Shown here one piece after another: positions 1 through 8,626 of a stretch of DNA of 64,000 bases. Source of the DNA: Pirellulaceae bacterium (GTDB lineage: Bacteria; Planctomycetota; Planctomycetia; Pirellulales; Pirellulaceae); the NCBI GenBank assembly GCA_018402565.1, contig JAGYIQ010000006.1:422274-486273 (forward strand), read 5' to 3'. Below the pieces are notes generated by a model. It saw only the letters and a program-made list of their open reading frames with translations. It was not told the DNA's origin and ran no database searches. Made by a program: the position numbers and the translations under genes. Every line of letters begins with the position of its first letter. Position 1 is the stretch's first letter.

Positions 1-1
1 T

Positions 2-1600
2 TGGCCACTGGTAATTGCCACCGTCATCGGAGTAGCCGCTGCCCTGGCAGGCTACCTCCGCTATGCCCCGCCGCCACTCCCCGCCGAGGGAACCCCAGAG
101 CGGCAGGCTCACCAGCGGATCGTGCAGATCATGCACGATTTGGTGGGCGATGGGATCCCCCACCCGGCCGGCTCCGAGCAAAACCGGATCGTGCGAGATA
201 GAATCATCGCGCATGTCGAGGACTTGGGGCTGTCGGTTGAGCAGCATGAGACCTCGGCCCTCAATCGTCGGACCCAACAGCCCGTACCCCTGGTCAATCT
301 GCTCGTCTTCCTCCCCGGCACCGAACCCGCCGGCACCATCGCACTGGCATCCCATCACGACAGCACCCCGAATGGTCCCGGGGCGGCGGATGACGCGGCG
401 GCCGTCGCCATTTCACTCGAGTTGCTCCGTCATTATCAAGCCAATCCACCCAAAAACAATCTGCTAATTTTGATCACCGACGGCGAGGAACTGGGCCTGC
501 TGGGCGCCGAGAAATTTGTGCGCGAGCACCCGCGGGCTCTCGATATCGACCTGCTCGTGAACCTGGAGGCCCGCGGCACCAGTGGCCCCAGCTGCATGTT
601 CGAGACGGCCGACGCCAGCCTCTGGTCGATCCAGCATTACGCGGCCATCGCCCAGAGACCCATCACCAGTTCGTTGTTCTATGAGGTCTATCGTCTCCTG
701 CCCAACAATACCGACTTTACGCGGTACAAGGAGCTCCCCATCCAGGGCTGGAACTTTGCCTTTATCGGTTCGGTCCTCAACTACCACACCCCCCAAGACA
801 CCGTCGATAACGTGGACCCCCGCAGTATCTACCACCACACACAACACGCCGCCGGGCTGATGGCTCGCTTGGCCCACGCAGAAACACTTTCCACCCAGCC
901 CGGCCGAGCTATTTACTTCGACTTCTTGGGCTGGGGCGTGATCCACTGGCCACAGTCTTGGGCCGTGCCTCTCGCCGCTCTACCGACACTTCTGGCTCTG
1001 ACCGCCTGCGTGGCACTGGCCCAACGCCGCCGCATCCGCCCACTCCACCTGCTCATCGCCACCGCCGGACTCGGCTTGACGCTCCTGATACTCCTCGCCG
1101 GCTTGGTCGCCACTTTCTACAGTCTGCAATGGCAAGACCATTTTTCGCCTCCCTGGCCGAACTACCCGCTTCCACTGTTGCTTGTCTTCTGGGTTGTGTC
1201 GATCGGCCTGCTGCTGGCTGGCGGATGGCTGCTGCAACGCCAGCGGACTGAAATCTACCTACTGATGTCATTCGTTTGGCTGGCACTGCTGTGGCTGACC
1301 TCCGTTTACGTGCCCGGGGCCAGCTACCTGTTCCTGCTCCCCGCGTGCGGACACGCCTTGGGAGCCTGGGCCGTCGACCGGGCCCCAGTCCTGGCGGCGA
1401 CGCTGGCGTGGGCCCCGATCGCGCTGCTGTGGCTGCCGCTGGAGCCGCTCTTCTACGACGCACTCGGCTTCATGAACCGCGATATCTTGCTGGGTCGGCT
1501 CTTTCTTCTACACATCGGCCTGCTGCCCGCCTGCCTGGCGTGCCACGCTCCCGTTGCCACGGATCAATCCGACGCGACCTCCCCCCAAACCACCCCCTAA
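2..1600 (+). CDS. M28-family membrane aminopeptidase (5' end outside window)
   Basis: Zinc-dependent exopeptidase with a C-terminal membrane region, resembling bacterial relatives of the Fxna/ERMP1 M28 proteins. The frame is open from base 2, so the true start lies upstream; the first visible residues form a hydrophobic N-terminal segment. M28 metal ligands are readable: SHHDS (about residue 117), the Asp in GAADDAAAVA (130), the Glu pair in DGEELGLLGA (162), the acidic residue in NLEARG (188) and the His in YHTPQDT (262). From about residue 313 to the end there are several hydrophobic stretches, probably six or more membrane helices. The domain family is clear; the peptide substrate is not. 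The catalytic domain should face the periplasm. Confidence 0.85.
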   Translation, partial: WPLVIATVIGVAAALAGYLRYAPPPLPAEGTPERQAHQRIVQIMHDLVGDGIPHPAGSEQNRIVRDRIIAHVEDLGLSVEQHETSALNRRTQQPVPLVNLLVFLPGTEPAGTIALASHHDSTPNGPGAADDAAAVAISLELLRHYQANPPKNNLLILITDGEELGLLGAEKFVREHPRALDIDLLVNLEARGTSGPSCMFETADASLWSIQHYAAIAQRPITSSLFYEVYRLLPNNTDFTRYKELPIQGWNFAFIGSVLNYHTPQDTVDNVDPRSIYHHTQHAAGLMARLAHAETLSTQPGRAIYFDFLGWGVIHWPQSWAVPLAALPTLLALTACVALAQRRRIRPLHLLIATAGLGLTLLILLAGLVATFYSLQWQDHFSPPWPNYPLPLLLVFWVVSIGLLLAGGWLLQRQRTEIYLLMSFVWLALLWLTSVYVPGASYLFLLPACGHALGAWAVDRAPVLAATLAWAPIALLWLPLEPLFYDALGFMNRDILLGRLFLLHIGLLPACLACHAPVATDQSDATSPQTTP

Positions 1601-1609
1601 CTCGCCAAA

Positions 1610-1990
1610 GTGGTTCCCATGACTCAAAGCAAAAACTTCGGAATGGCCTGCTTGGTCCTGGCTGCGTTACTAGCGATGTCAGCCGTCAATACTACATGTA
1701 ACCGTTCACGCCTCGTAGGGTGTCATGCAGCAAGTCGGGCTAACCGAACGATCGTTTGCGAGTACGAGCAAATGGAGAACGCAACCGGTTTGCCCAGAGA
1801 ACCTTCCGACTTGCGGAATGCACCAGACCCGAGGATTACCTCCCACCCGTGAACGGTTACGACTACATTCATCTCCCCCCGTGTTCCGGTAGGTGACGCC
1901 TCCGGTCTCGGCGTCAGTCGCATGGTGGGGGCATTTCTGCCTTCACTCGTGCTGCTGGCAGTGGCAGCCTGGTTAATGAAAAAACGCTAA
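1610..1990 (+). pseudogene. Small two-helix membrane protein gene interrupted by element A
   Basis: The frame starts at 1610 (MVPM) or 1619 (MTQSKN) and encodes one hydrophobic segment, FGMACLVLAALLAMSAV, then runs into element A, which supplies an in-frame TGA at 1850-1852. After the element the same frame resumes and ends with a second hydrophobic segment and a basic tail (AAWLMKKR, stop 1988-1990). Removing the 164-bp element plus one copy of the flanking 7-bp direct repeat deletes 171 bp, exactly 57 codons, and rejoins the halves into a protein of 69 residues. I infer that the intact gene encoded a small membrane protein of unknown function and that this copy is inactivated. The C-terminal hydrophobic stretch followed by KKR resembles a sorting tail, but no known sorting motif is evident. 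Confidence 0.6.
1698..1861. mobile_element. Element A copy 1 (MITE-like, about 164 bp)
   Basis: Begins GTAACCGTTCACG and ends CGTGAACGGTTAC (13-bp perfect terminal inverted repeat) plus one G. It is flanked by the direct repeat ACTACAT at 1691-1697 and 1862-1868, the expected footprint of a staggered-cut insertion. An internal inverted pair, GCAAGTCGG and CCGACTTGC, adds secondary structure. It encodes no transposase, so it would be non-autonomous. Other copies lie near 29.2-29.7, 46.1 and 58.1 kb. Confidence 0.75.
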
Positions 1991-2027
1991 TAGCGATGGG
2001 TCAACATCAAATTACGGAACCGTCTTT

Positions 2028-2474
2028 ATGCCCAACGATAAAATTGAGATTCCCGGTCTCGGGACTTTTGTACCAGATTATTGGGAGTCAGGCGAACTGG
2101 GCTGCTTCAAGCAGATCATCGCCTTTCGCAACAGCGCTCCGGAACTGGTGGTTTATCCCAACGGCACAAAACCACCATCGTTAGAAGCGCAACACGAATT
2201 GCTGGATCGATTCCAACGCTTTTCAGCACAAGTGGAGGAAGCTTTAACCAACTTCCCGACGCAACTGCGCGAAGAATGTCGACTGTACGAGATTCCCTGC
2301 GATCACGTGTCCGATCGCCAAATGCTCGATGAGCTATCCTGGACCAATATCAAGCTGGACCCAGGTGGCACGATCGAATGTTACGCAAGGTTACCGACGG
2401 TCACAACAAACTACGACATCTCGTTTGGGTTCAATCGCCAAATGAGGCTGTATCGAGTACAATTTGACGGGTGA
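2028..2474 (+). CDS. Hypothetical protein, 148 aa
   Basis: A soluble, acidic-to-neutral 148-residue protein with no signal peptide or membrane helix. Its N terminus (KIEIPGLGTFVPD) and overall size recall immunity-like DUF6985/SMI1-type proteins, but the resemblance is weak and I would not assign a function. It lies directly after the interrupted membrane gene on the same strand and before the Ntn hydrolase. No strong ribosome-binding site precedes the ATG at 2028. The coding assignment rests on frame length and balanced amino-acid use. Confidence 0.55.
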   Translation: MPNDKIEIPGLGTFVPDYWESGELGCFKQIIAFRNSAPELVVYPNGTKPPSLEAQHELLDRFQRFSAQVEEALTNFPTQLREECRLYEIPCDHVSDRQMLDELSWTNIKLDPGGTIECYARLPTVTTNYDISFGFNRQMRLYRVQFDG

Positions 2475-2610
2475 CCCACCCCGACCGCCGCACTGGCTGA
2501 TCGACCACCAATCGACCACGGTCTGACTTCTAGCAGGTCACCATCGCCAGCGTCCTTGCGGCAATGGCGAGTCGATCTTCCGCTCATCACATCGCCGAGG
2601 AGAAACGCCA

Positions 2611-3675
2611 ATGTTCACGACGCAAATGCTCGCTGGTCTGCTTTCCATCGTCTGCGTGACACCACCACTGCCCGCACCGACGGTGACTCCAGCGGCGCCT
2701 TGCTCGCGAATCCTCTGGAATGATAACGGACGCTCGGTCATCGTGGGCCGCAACATGGATTGGTTCGAAGACATTCGCAGCAACCTGTGGGTTCTACCAC
2801 GCGGCATGCAACGCAGTGGACTGGCGCAGGTCAACCCGCTGCGGTGGACCAGCAAATACGGCAGCGTGGTCATTACCGCTTACGATGTGGGCACCGCCGA
2901 TGGCATCAATGAAAAGGGACTGGCGGGACACCTGCTGTTCCTGCCAGAGACCTCCGTCGGCCCCAGAGACGAGTCGCTGCCCGGCCTGAGCATGTCGTTG
3001 TGGGTCCAGTACTACCTGGATCAATTCGCGACCGTCGCCGAAGCCGTCGCGGCCTTCGAAACCCAACCCTACCAGCTGCAAATGGCGGTGGAGCCCACCA
3101 GCATGAAGGCGGCCACCGTTCACATCGCCTTGAACGATGCCACGGGCGATTCGGCCGTTATCGAATGCATCGATGGGGTCATCAAAATTTATCACGACCG
3201 CAGTTACGTAGTCATGACCAATCAACCGTCGTTCGACAAACAGCTAGAGAACCTCCGCCAATATCGCGGGTTCGGCGGCGACCAGCGACTGCCAGGCACA
3301 CACGAGCCAGCCGATCGATTCGTCCGAGGAGCGTATTACGTCAAGAACCTACCCCAACCGAAATCGGACCGCGAGGCGATTGCGGCCATGATGAGCGTGA
3401 TGCGAAACGTTTCAGCCCCCTTCGGAGTCGCCGACCCCGAACGACCCAATGTCTCGACCACCATTTGGCGAACCGTTACCGACCTAACCAACGGCGTCCT
3501 GTACTACGACTCCGTCTTCAGCCCACAAGTCTTCTGGGTCGATACCAGGAAACTCAACTTCGACGCCGAACAACCCGTGCGAAAGTTGACCCTGGTCGAC
3601 AACTTCGATCACTCCGGAGAAGTCTCCCAGCGATTCGCACCCGCGGAAATGTTTCGCTTCCTACCACCCAACTGA
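2611..3675 (+). CDS. Choloylglycine hydrolase family (linear amide C-N hydrolase)
   Basis: An Ntn-fold amidase related to bile salt hydrolase and penicillin V acylase. The first 25-30 residues form a signal peptide ending near TPAAP, immediately followed by CSRILW; the Cys becomes the N-terminal nucleophile after processing. Downstream, GRNMDW (about residues 46-51) is the conserved family motif carrying the catalytic Arg and Asp. At 354 residues the length fits. The ATG at 2611 is preceded by AGGAG with about 8-9 nt spacing. The product is probably periplasmic. The natural amide substrate in this organism cannot be read from sequence; acyl-homoserine lactones or peptidic amides are as plausible as bile salts. 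Its 3' end faces accD, six bases apart. Confidence 0.85.
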   Translation: MFTTQMLAGLLSIVCVTPPLPAPTVTPAAPCSRILWNDNGRSVIVGRNMDWFEDIRSNLWVLPRGMQRSGLAQVNPLRWTSKYGSVVITAYDVGTADGINEKGLAGHLLFLPETSVGPRDESLPGLSMSLWVQYYLDQFATVAEAVAAFETQPYQLQMAVEPTSMKAATVHIALNDATGDSAVIECIDGVIKIYHDRSYVVMTNQPSFDKQLENLRQYRGFGGDQRLPGTHEPADRFVRGAYYVKNLPQPKSDREAIAAMMSVMRNVSAPFGVADPERPNVSTTIWRTVTDLTNGVLYYDSVFSPQVFWVDTRKLNFDAEQPVRKLTLVDNFDHSGEVSQRFAPAEMFRFLPPN

Positions 3676-3681
3676 CGCCGC

Positions 3682-4578
3682 TCACCACCCGACGCAATAG
3701 TCGATCGTCCGCGCGATCTCGGCCTTCAAACGAGCTCGATGCACAATCCGATCGATGTAGCCGTGCTGCAGCAAGAATTCACTGGTCTGGAATTCGTTGG
3801 GCAGTTCAATCCGGATCGTGGCCTTGATGGTTCGCGGACCCGCAAACCCAATCAACGCTTTGGGCTCGGCAAACGTCACGTCACCCAACGACGCAAAACT
3901 GGCCGCCACCCCACCCATCGTCGGGTTGGTCAACACGGAAATGTAGAGTCCGCCGGCCTGGTTGTACCGAGCCAGCGCCGCGGAGACCTTGGCCATCTGC
4001 ATCAGAGATAGAATACCCTCGTGCATTCGAGCCCCGCCGCCGGAAGCCGAGATGATGATCAACGGCAGACGCTGCTCCGTCGCGCGCTCGGTCAAGCGAG
4101 TTAACTTCTCGCCCACGACCGAACCCATGCTGCCCATGATAAAAGCCGAGTCCGTAATGCCGATGGCGACTCGCCGAGCACGGACCATCCCGCAACCGGT
4201 CAGGATCGCGTCCTTCAAGCCGGTCAACTTCCGCTCGGCAACCAACCGTTCGCGATACGGTTTCTTGTCCTTGAAGTTCAGCGGATCGGCCGCCAACAGA
4301 TCGGCGTCCCATTCCTCGAAGGTGCCGGAGTCCAGCACCTGTTCGATGCGCGTCTTGGCGGAGACATAAAAATGGTGGTCGCACTCCGGGCAGACCCCCA
4401 ACTTCTTCTCGGCCTCCTTGCGGAAAATCGCCGCCTTACAACTGGGGCAGCGAATCCACAGCCCCTCAGGGACTCCCCGCCGAGCCCGACGGGGCTCCAG
4501 TTCGGTTTCGGTGGCCTGAGCCGTGACGGCCGCGGCAGCTTGCTCCAACGGTGTATCTGAAATTGGCCCTTGAGCCAT
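3682..4578 (-). CDS. accD: Acetyl-CoA carboxylase carboxyltransferase subunit beta
   Basis: Beta half of the carboxyltransferase that moves CO2 from biotin to acetyl-CoA, giving malonyl-CoA for fatty-acid synthesis; cytoplasmic, partner of AccA. The N-terminal zinc ribbon is intact: CPSCKAAIFRKE followed by CPECDHHF. The crotonase-like domain contains SASGGGARMHEG and TNPTMGGVAASFA, typical of AccD. The start chosen is ATG at 4578, preceded by GGAGAAAAC; the frame extends upstream to 4647 but those residues are not family-like. The length is 298 residues, as expected. No accA or accBC is visible in the window. Confidence 0.95.
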   Translation of the reverse strand: MAQGPISDTPLEQAAAAVTAQATETELEPRRARRGVPEGLWIRCPSCKAAIFRKEAEKKLGVCPECDHHFYVSAKTRIEQVLDSGTFEEWDADLLAADPLNFKDKKPYRERLVAERKLTGLKDAILTGCGMVRARRVAIGITDSAFIMGSMGSVVGEKLTRLTERATEQRLPLIIISASGGGARMHEGILSLMQMAKVSAALARYNQAGGLYISVLTNPTMGGVAASFASLGDVTFAEPKALIGFAGPRTIKATIRIELPNEFQTSEFLLQHGYIDRIVHRARLKAEIARTIDYCVGW

Positions 4579-4680
4579 GAGTTTTCTCCAAAATGGGTCG
4601 CCTACAGTGCCGCCCGACGCCCCCCAGCATACGCGAAACCCCGCCACTTGCCCACTGATAAAATCGGTCCAACCGTCCCT

Positions 4681-6861
4681 CTACAACAAGCCAGAAATCC
4701 GCCAAACGTCCAATCCGAGGGCAAAAATGATCAAACCCAGTAGCAACAGGGCCCCGATCATGGTCAAACCCTCCTGGACCCGCTCGTTCGGCGGAGCCCC
4801 CGTCACCCCTTCCCACGCCAGGAACACCATGTGCCCGCCGTCGAGGATCGGGATGGGCAGGAAGTTCAGAATCGCCAGATTCACGCTCAACAGCGTCAGG
4901 AACATCAACAGCCGCGGCGTGCCTGACATGGCCTCCGACGTGGCCCCGACCGCAATCGTCCCCACCCCACCTATCGCCGTCATTGGCACGTTCCCCGTCA
5001 CCATCTGTCGCAGGATCCGCAGGATCTTGTTGCTGTCGTATTGGACCTGCTGCCAGCCACACCGCAGCGCATCGGCCGGGTCCGCCGCCAGATAAATCTC
5101 GTTCAGCGGTTGCAGCAACAACCCGCGTTTCTCCGAGAAATACTGCGAGGAAGCCACCGGCTGGACCTCAAATTCCAGGGTCTCGCTGCCCCGCTGAACC
5201 TGGAGCTGCCAGTAGGCCGAAGGCGGCGCCGCCTGCAAACTCTCATTCAGAGCCACCCAGTTCTTCTCCAGACTCTCGCCCTCGATGGTCTTGATCTTCG
5301 CCACCTCCAAGTACTTGGCTCGAGCCTGCTCGTCGCGGAAGTCCATCGTCACAGCAATCACCCGATCGCCCGGCATCAGCCCCTGCTCCGCCGCCACGCT
5401 GCCCTCCACCACCCGCTCGATCTCCGTCGTGACCGGCACGGCGATCCCCAACTCATCCAGCGCGATGGGCATGTTCTCAGCGATCGTACTCACCGTGGTC
5501 GGGAAACGCGGCGTCACACGAATCGCCAGCATCTCGGGCTGCCCTTCGGTGGTTCGCTCCAAACTCAGCTCCACCGCCTGCTCCTCCCGCGCCTTCCGCC
5601 GCAGGTACTGAACGGCCAACAGCGGATCGAATGGCTGACCGTCGACCGCCAACACGCGATCTCCCGCCTTGACTCCCTGTTGGTAAGCCGGCGACCCAAT
5701 TTGCACCGCCGCAATCGGTCCGCTCCGCATCACCAATCCCGTCTCGCGGTACGAGTTCGGCGCCACATTCAATTCGACCATTTGCCCGTCCGAGTCGCCC
5801 GAGTCCAGATAGGCCTGGTAACTGAAGTACACGTTTTTGGCACCCCGCAGGACGGTCACCACAATCGGCTGGTCCCAGAACTTGATCAGCTCGACACCCA
5901 GGTCCACTCGGTTGTTGACCGGGCGGCCATTGATTTTGACAATCAAGTCATTCGGTTCAAACCCAGCCTCCGCAGCAGGTTGGCCGGCCGGCGTGGGATT
6001 CTTGCTGCCCAATCGCGTCGACATCATCGGACTGATGCCAATGGTCGGCGGGTGAAACCCCTTCATCTTGACCAAACCAACAATCGGCTTGAGCGACAAT
6101 CGCTCGGTCTGCCCTTCGCTCCCCAATCGTTTGATCTCGACCGTCACATCCTGATCCTTGCCCCCAACCATCACGGTCTGGGCCACCTCTTCGAATGGGA
6201 AGTATCGATCTTGAGTGCTGTGGCCGTTGATCTCCAACACCTGGGAGCCCGACAAGTTGTATTCCCAAGCCGGTGATCCACCCACCGTGTCGCCCACCAA
6301 CGCCGGTTGGTAGCTAACGCCAAAATTAAACGCAAAAGAAGCAAAAATCACAGCAAAGACCAAGTTCATCAGCACGCCAGCCGACATGATCAACATCCGC
6401 TGTGGCACGGTCTTGGCCTGGTAAGACCGCGGATCGATGGCCGGCCGAGCGTCCGGCTGCGCATCCACCCGCGGCCCGTCCTCTGCCAACCGCACCGCCG
6501 CATTGGCCGCATGTGGGTCGGTGACCGCCTCCATCGGATTGTCGTGTTGCCCCAACATCTTGACGTAACCACCCAGCGGCAAAATCCCGATACCGTATTC
6601 GGTCTCTCCCCATTGAAAATACGCCAAGCGACTGGGGATCCGCACCACACCCAACGGTATGTCGAAGGCATCAAAGCCCACATAGAACTTCTCGCATTTG
6701 ACGCCGCAGGCCTTGGCCGCCAGAAAGTGCCCCAACTCGTGCACAAAGATGACCAAGCCAATGCCAATGACCATCTGCAAAATCGACCAAATAAAGTTGG
6801 GACTCGGCAGGCTGAGTGCCGCAATCAGGTCCAACGGGGCGGTCAAGGTTTCGAAATACAC
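4681..6861 (-). CDS. rseP: Site-2 protease (RIP metalloprotease), RseP/MucP type
   Basis: An intramembrane zinc protease that cleaves membrane-tethered regulators, 726 residues, longer than the E. coli protein (450) because of an extended region with two or more PDZ modules between the catalytic helices. HELGH is in the first membrane helix and the C-terminal LDGG motif (FLPIPILDGGH) supplies the third ligand. PDZ-like segments include AGFEPNDLIVKINGRPV, QQGVKAGDRVLAVDGQPF and EQGLMPGDRVIAV. The start chosen is GTG at 6861 with AGGAG 8 nt upstream (6870-6874); it overlaps the dxr stop region by 19 bp, so dxr and rseP are almost certainly translated from one message. A TTG at 6885 would extend the frame but lacks a comparable site. 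Confidence 0.92.
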   Translation of the reverse strand: MYFETLTAPLDLIAALSLPSPNFIWSILQMVIGIGLVIFVHELGHFLAAKACGVKCEKFYVGFDAFDIPLGVVRIPSRLAYFQWGETEYGIGILPLGGYVKMLGQHDNPMEAVTDPHAANAAVRLAEDGPRVDAQPDARPAIDPRSYQAKTVPQRMLIMSAGVLMNLVFAVIFASFAFNFGVSYQPALVGDTVGGSPAWEYNLSGSQVLEINGHSTQDRYFPFEEVAQTVMVGGKDQDVTVEIKRLGSEGQTERLSLKPIVGLVKMKGFHPPTIGISPMMSTRLGSKNPTPAGQPAAEAGFEPNDLIVKINGRPVNNRVDLGVELIKFWDQPIVVTVLRGAKNVYFSYQAYLDSGDSDGQMVELNVAPNSYRETGLVMRSGPIAAVQIGSPAYQQGVKAGDRVLAVDGQPFDPLLAVQYLRRKAREEQAVELSLERTTEGQPEMLAIRVTPRFPTTVSTIAENMPIALDELGIAVPVTTEIERVVEGSVAAEQGLMPGDRVIAVTMDFRDEQARAKYLEVAKIKTIEGESLEKNWVALNESLQAAPPSAYWQLQVQRGSETLEFEVQPVASSQYFSEKRGLLLQPLNEIYLAADPADALRCGWQQVQYDSNKILRILRQMVTGNVPMTAIGGVGTIAVGATSEAMSGTPRLLMFLTLLSVNLAILNFLPIPILDGGHMVFLAWEGVTGAPPNERVQEGLTMIGALLLLGLIIFALGLDVWRISGLL

Positions 6862-8132
6862 TGAGTCGTCTCCTGCCGAGCCCAACGATCCAAGTCCAAC
6901 AAGGATCGCAGGTCCGGATATGCTTCAAAAGGATGCGAGTCCAAGACCCGCCGACAGATCGGCACTATCTGCGTAAAACCAATGCCACCGTCCAAAAACG
7001 CCTGCACCGCGACCTCGTTGGCCGCGTTCAACACCACCCCGCAACTGCCCCCCCGCCGCGCGACCTCTAAGCCTAACAGCAAGGCGGGAAATCGGTCCAG
7101 ATCGGGCGAGTGAAAATTCAGGCTCCAATTGGCCAAAAAGTCCATTTTTTTGGCCGGACTTTCCACTCGCTCCGGAAAGTCCAGCACCTGTTGAATCGGC
7201 AGTGCCATGTCCGGCGGACTCAGTTGAGCCAAAACACTCCCATCAACAAACTCGACCAACGAATGCACGATCGACTCGGGATGCACCACCACCTGCAACT
7301 GCTCGACTTCCAAATCGAACAGCCACTTGGCCTCGATCAACTCCAAGGCCTTGTTCATCATGGTCGCCGAGTCGATCGAGATCTTGGCACCCATCTTCCA
7401 AGTCGGATGGGCCAACGCCTGCTGCGGCGTCGCGGACGCTTGCTCCGCCACTGTCCAAGTGCGAAACGGCCCGCCACTCGCCGTCAGCACCACCCGCCGC
7501 ACCTGTTTCCGGCCCGCCCCCAGCAAACATTGAAAGATCGCATTGTGCTCGCTATCCACCGGCAACAAACGAGCCCCCGTGCGTTCCGCCAAGTCGGTGG
7601 CCAAGTGTCCAGCCATCACCAACGTCTCTTTGTTGGCCAAGCCGACCACTTTGCCGCACTCGATCGCCGCCAAAGTGCTCTCCAAACCCGCGCGACCGAC
7701 GATCCCAGCCACCACCACGTCCACCGCCGGGTCCGACGCCAACCGCACCAAGCCCTCCGGACCCTCGTAAAACTCACCGACAAACCCCGGGCAACAGGCA
7801 TTCCAACCCCGAGCCACCTCGCGATCCGAACCCACCACTACCTGCGGCCGGAACTCTTGCACCGCCGCCGCCAAAGCCCCCAAATTGCCGTGCCCACTGA
7901 TGCCGTACAACTCGAAGCGCCGGCCCGCCCCACACGCTTCACCCACACCCAACGTTTCGAACGGTCGAACTTGGTCGTGTCGCAACACCCGGAGCGTGCT
8001 CTGACCAATGCTACCGGTCCCGCCCAATAAAGCCAATCGTTTCCGCCCAGACAACACCGCCGGCGGTTGCAGCCAAGCCGGTAAATCGGCCGCCACCCCC
8101 AGCGTATCGGCTATTCGCGAATCCCGTGTCAT
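6843..8132 (-). CDS. dxr: 1-deoxy-D-xylulose 5-phosphate reductoisomerase
   Basis: Second step of the MEP isoprenoid pathway: DXP to 2-C-methyl-D-erythritol 4-phosphate, using NADPH and a divalent metal. The nucleotide-binding motif LLGGTGSIGQSTLRVL is near the N terminus. NKETLVMAG, the metal/substrate region PVDSEHNAIFQCL, and TASGGPFR are all typical of Dxr. The ATG at 8132 (MTRDSRIADTLG) gives 429 residues, slightly above the usual 390-400; the frame is open to 8225 but that part looks untranslated. It is upstream of rseP with overlapping ends, a pairing also seen in many other bacteria. Confidence 0.93.
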   Translation of the reverse strand: MTRDSRIADTLGVAADLPAWLQPPAVLSGRKRLALLGGTGSIGQSTLRVLRHDQVRPFETLGVGEACGAGRRFELYGISGHGNLGALAAAVQEFRPQVVVGSDREVARGWNACCPGFVGEFYEGPEGLVRLASDPAVDVVVAGIVGRAGLESTLAAIECGKVVGLANKETLVMAGHLATDLAERTGARLLPVDSEHNAIFQCLLGAGRKQVRRVVLTASGGPFRTWTVAEQASATPQQALAHPTWKMGAKISIDSATMMNKALELIEAKWLFDLEVEQLQVVVHPESIVHSLVEFVDGSVLAQLSPPDMALPIQQVLDFPERVESPAKKMDFLANWSLNFHSPDLDRFPALLLGLEVARRGGSCGVVLNAANEVAVQAFLDGGIGFTQIVPICRRVLDSHPFEAYPDLRSLLDLDRWARQETTQCISKP

Positions 8133-8626
8133 CCCGTGCCTCGCCGCTTGGCGTCCTTCCAATGTCGCTTCCGTCCCCGACGAGCTCCCCCCTCGCCCGC
8201 CGCACTCGGTTACCAATCGTCCCAATAAACTCCTCGAGTCAACTTACGGCAAGCGCCCGATTGTAGCAAAAGTCCAGCTCTTGATAATCCACTGCCACAC
8301 CACTCGCCCGGACGTAACCGCAGCCACTCCGCCCCAGCCACTCCGCCCCAGCCACACCGCCCCAGACACGCGCCGCCGCTCCCAACCGCCCGGCGACCGG
8401 TCGCGACGTCCACCCGTCGTCACACCGCCTCGTCCTGCTCACCGCATGGCATCCGCGGCACAACCGCCACAATCCACCCCAACCCCCTGGGGTCCGCCAC
8501 CCAGCCGGATGGCCGGCGCTTGCCGCCAACCGTCCTGGGTCGTAGCATAGCGACAGGGCCCAACGCGACCGGCCCGCTTGCATTCCTCCCTGTTCTGTTC
8601 TGCCGTGAAAAAGGACCTGCCACCGC
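8133..8626. other. Divergent intergenic region dxr / ftsH
   Basis: Nearly 500 bp between the divergent dxr and ftsH starts, so it should carry promoters in both directions. No gene is supported. A 15-bp direct repeat containing CAGCCACTCCGCCC occurs about three times at 8318-8370. I could not pick out convincing -35/-10 boxes. Confidence 0.5.

Noticed and set aside
5041..6276. Long plus-strand frame of 411 codons
   Set aside because: Exactly antisense to rseP; Arg/His/Leu-rich composition is typical of GC-rich shadow frames.
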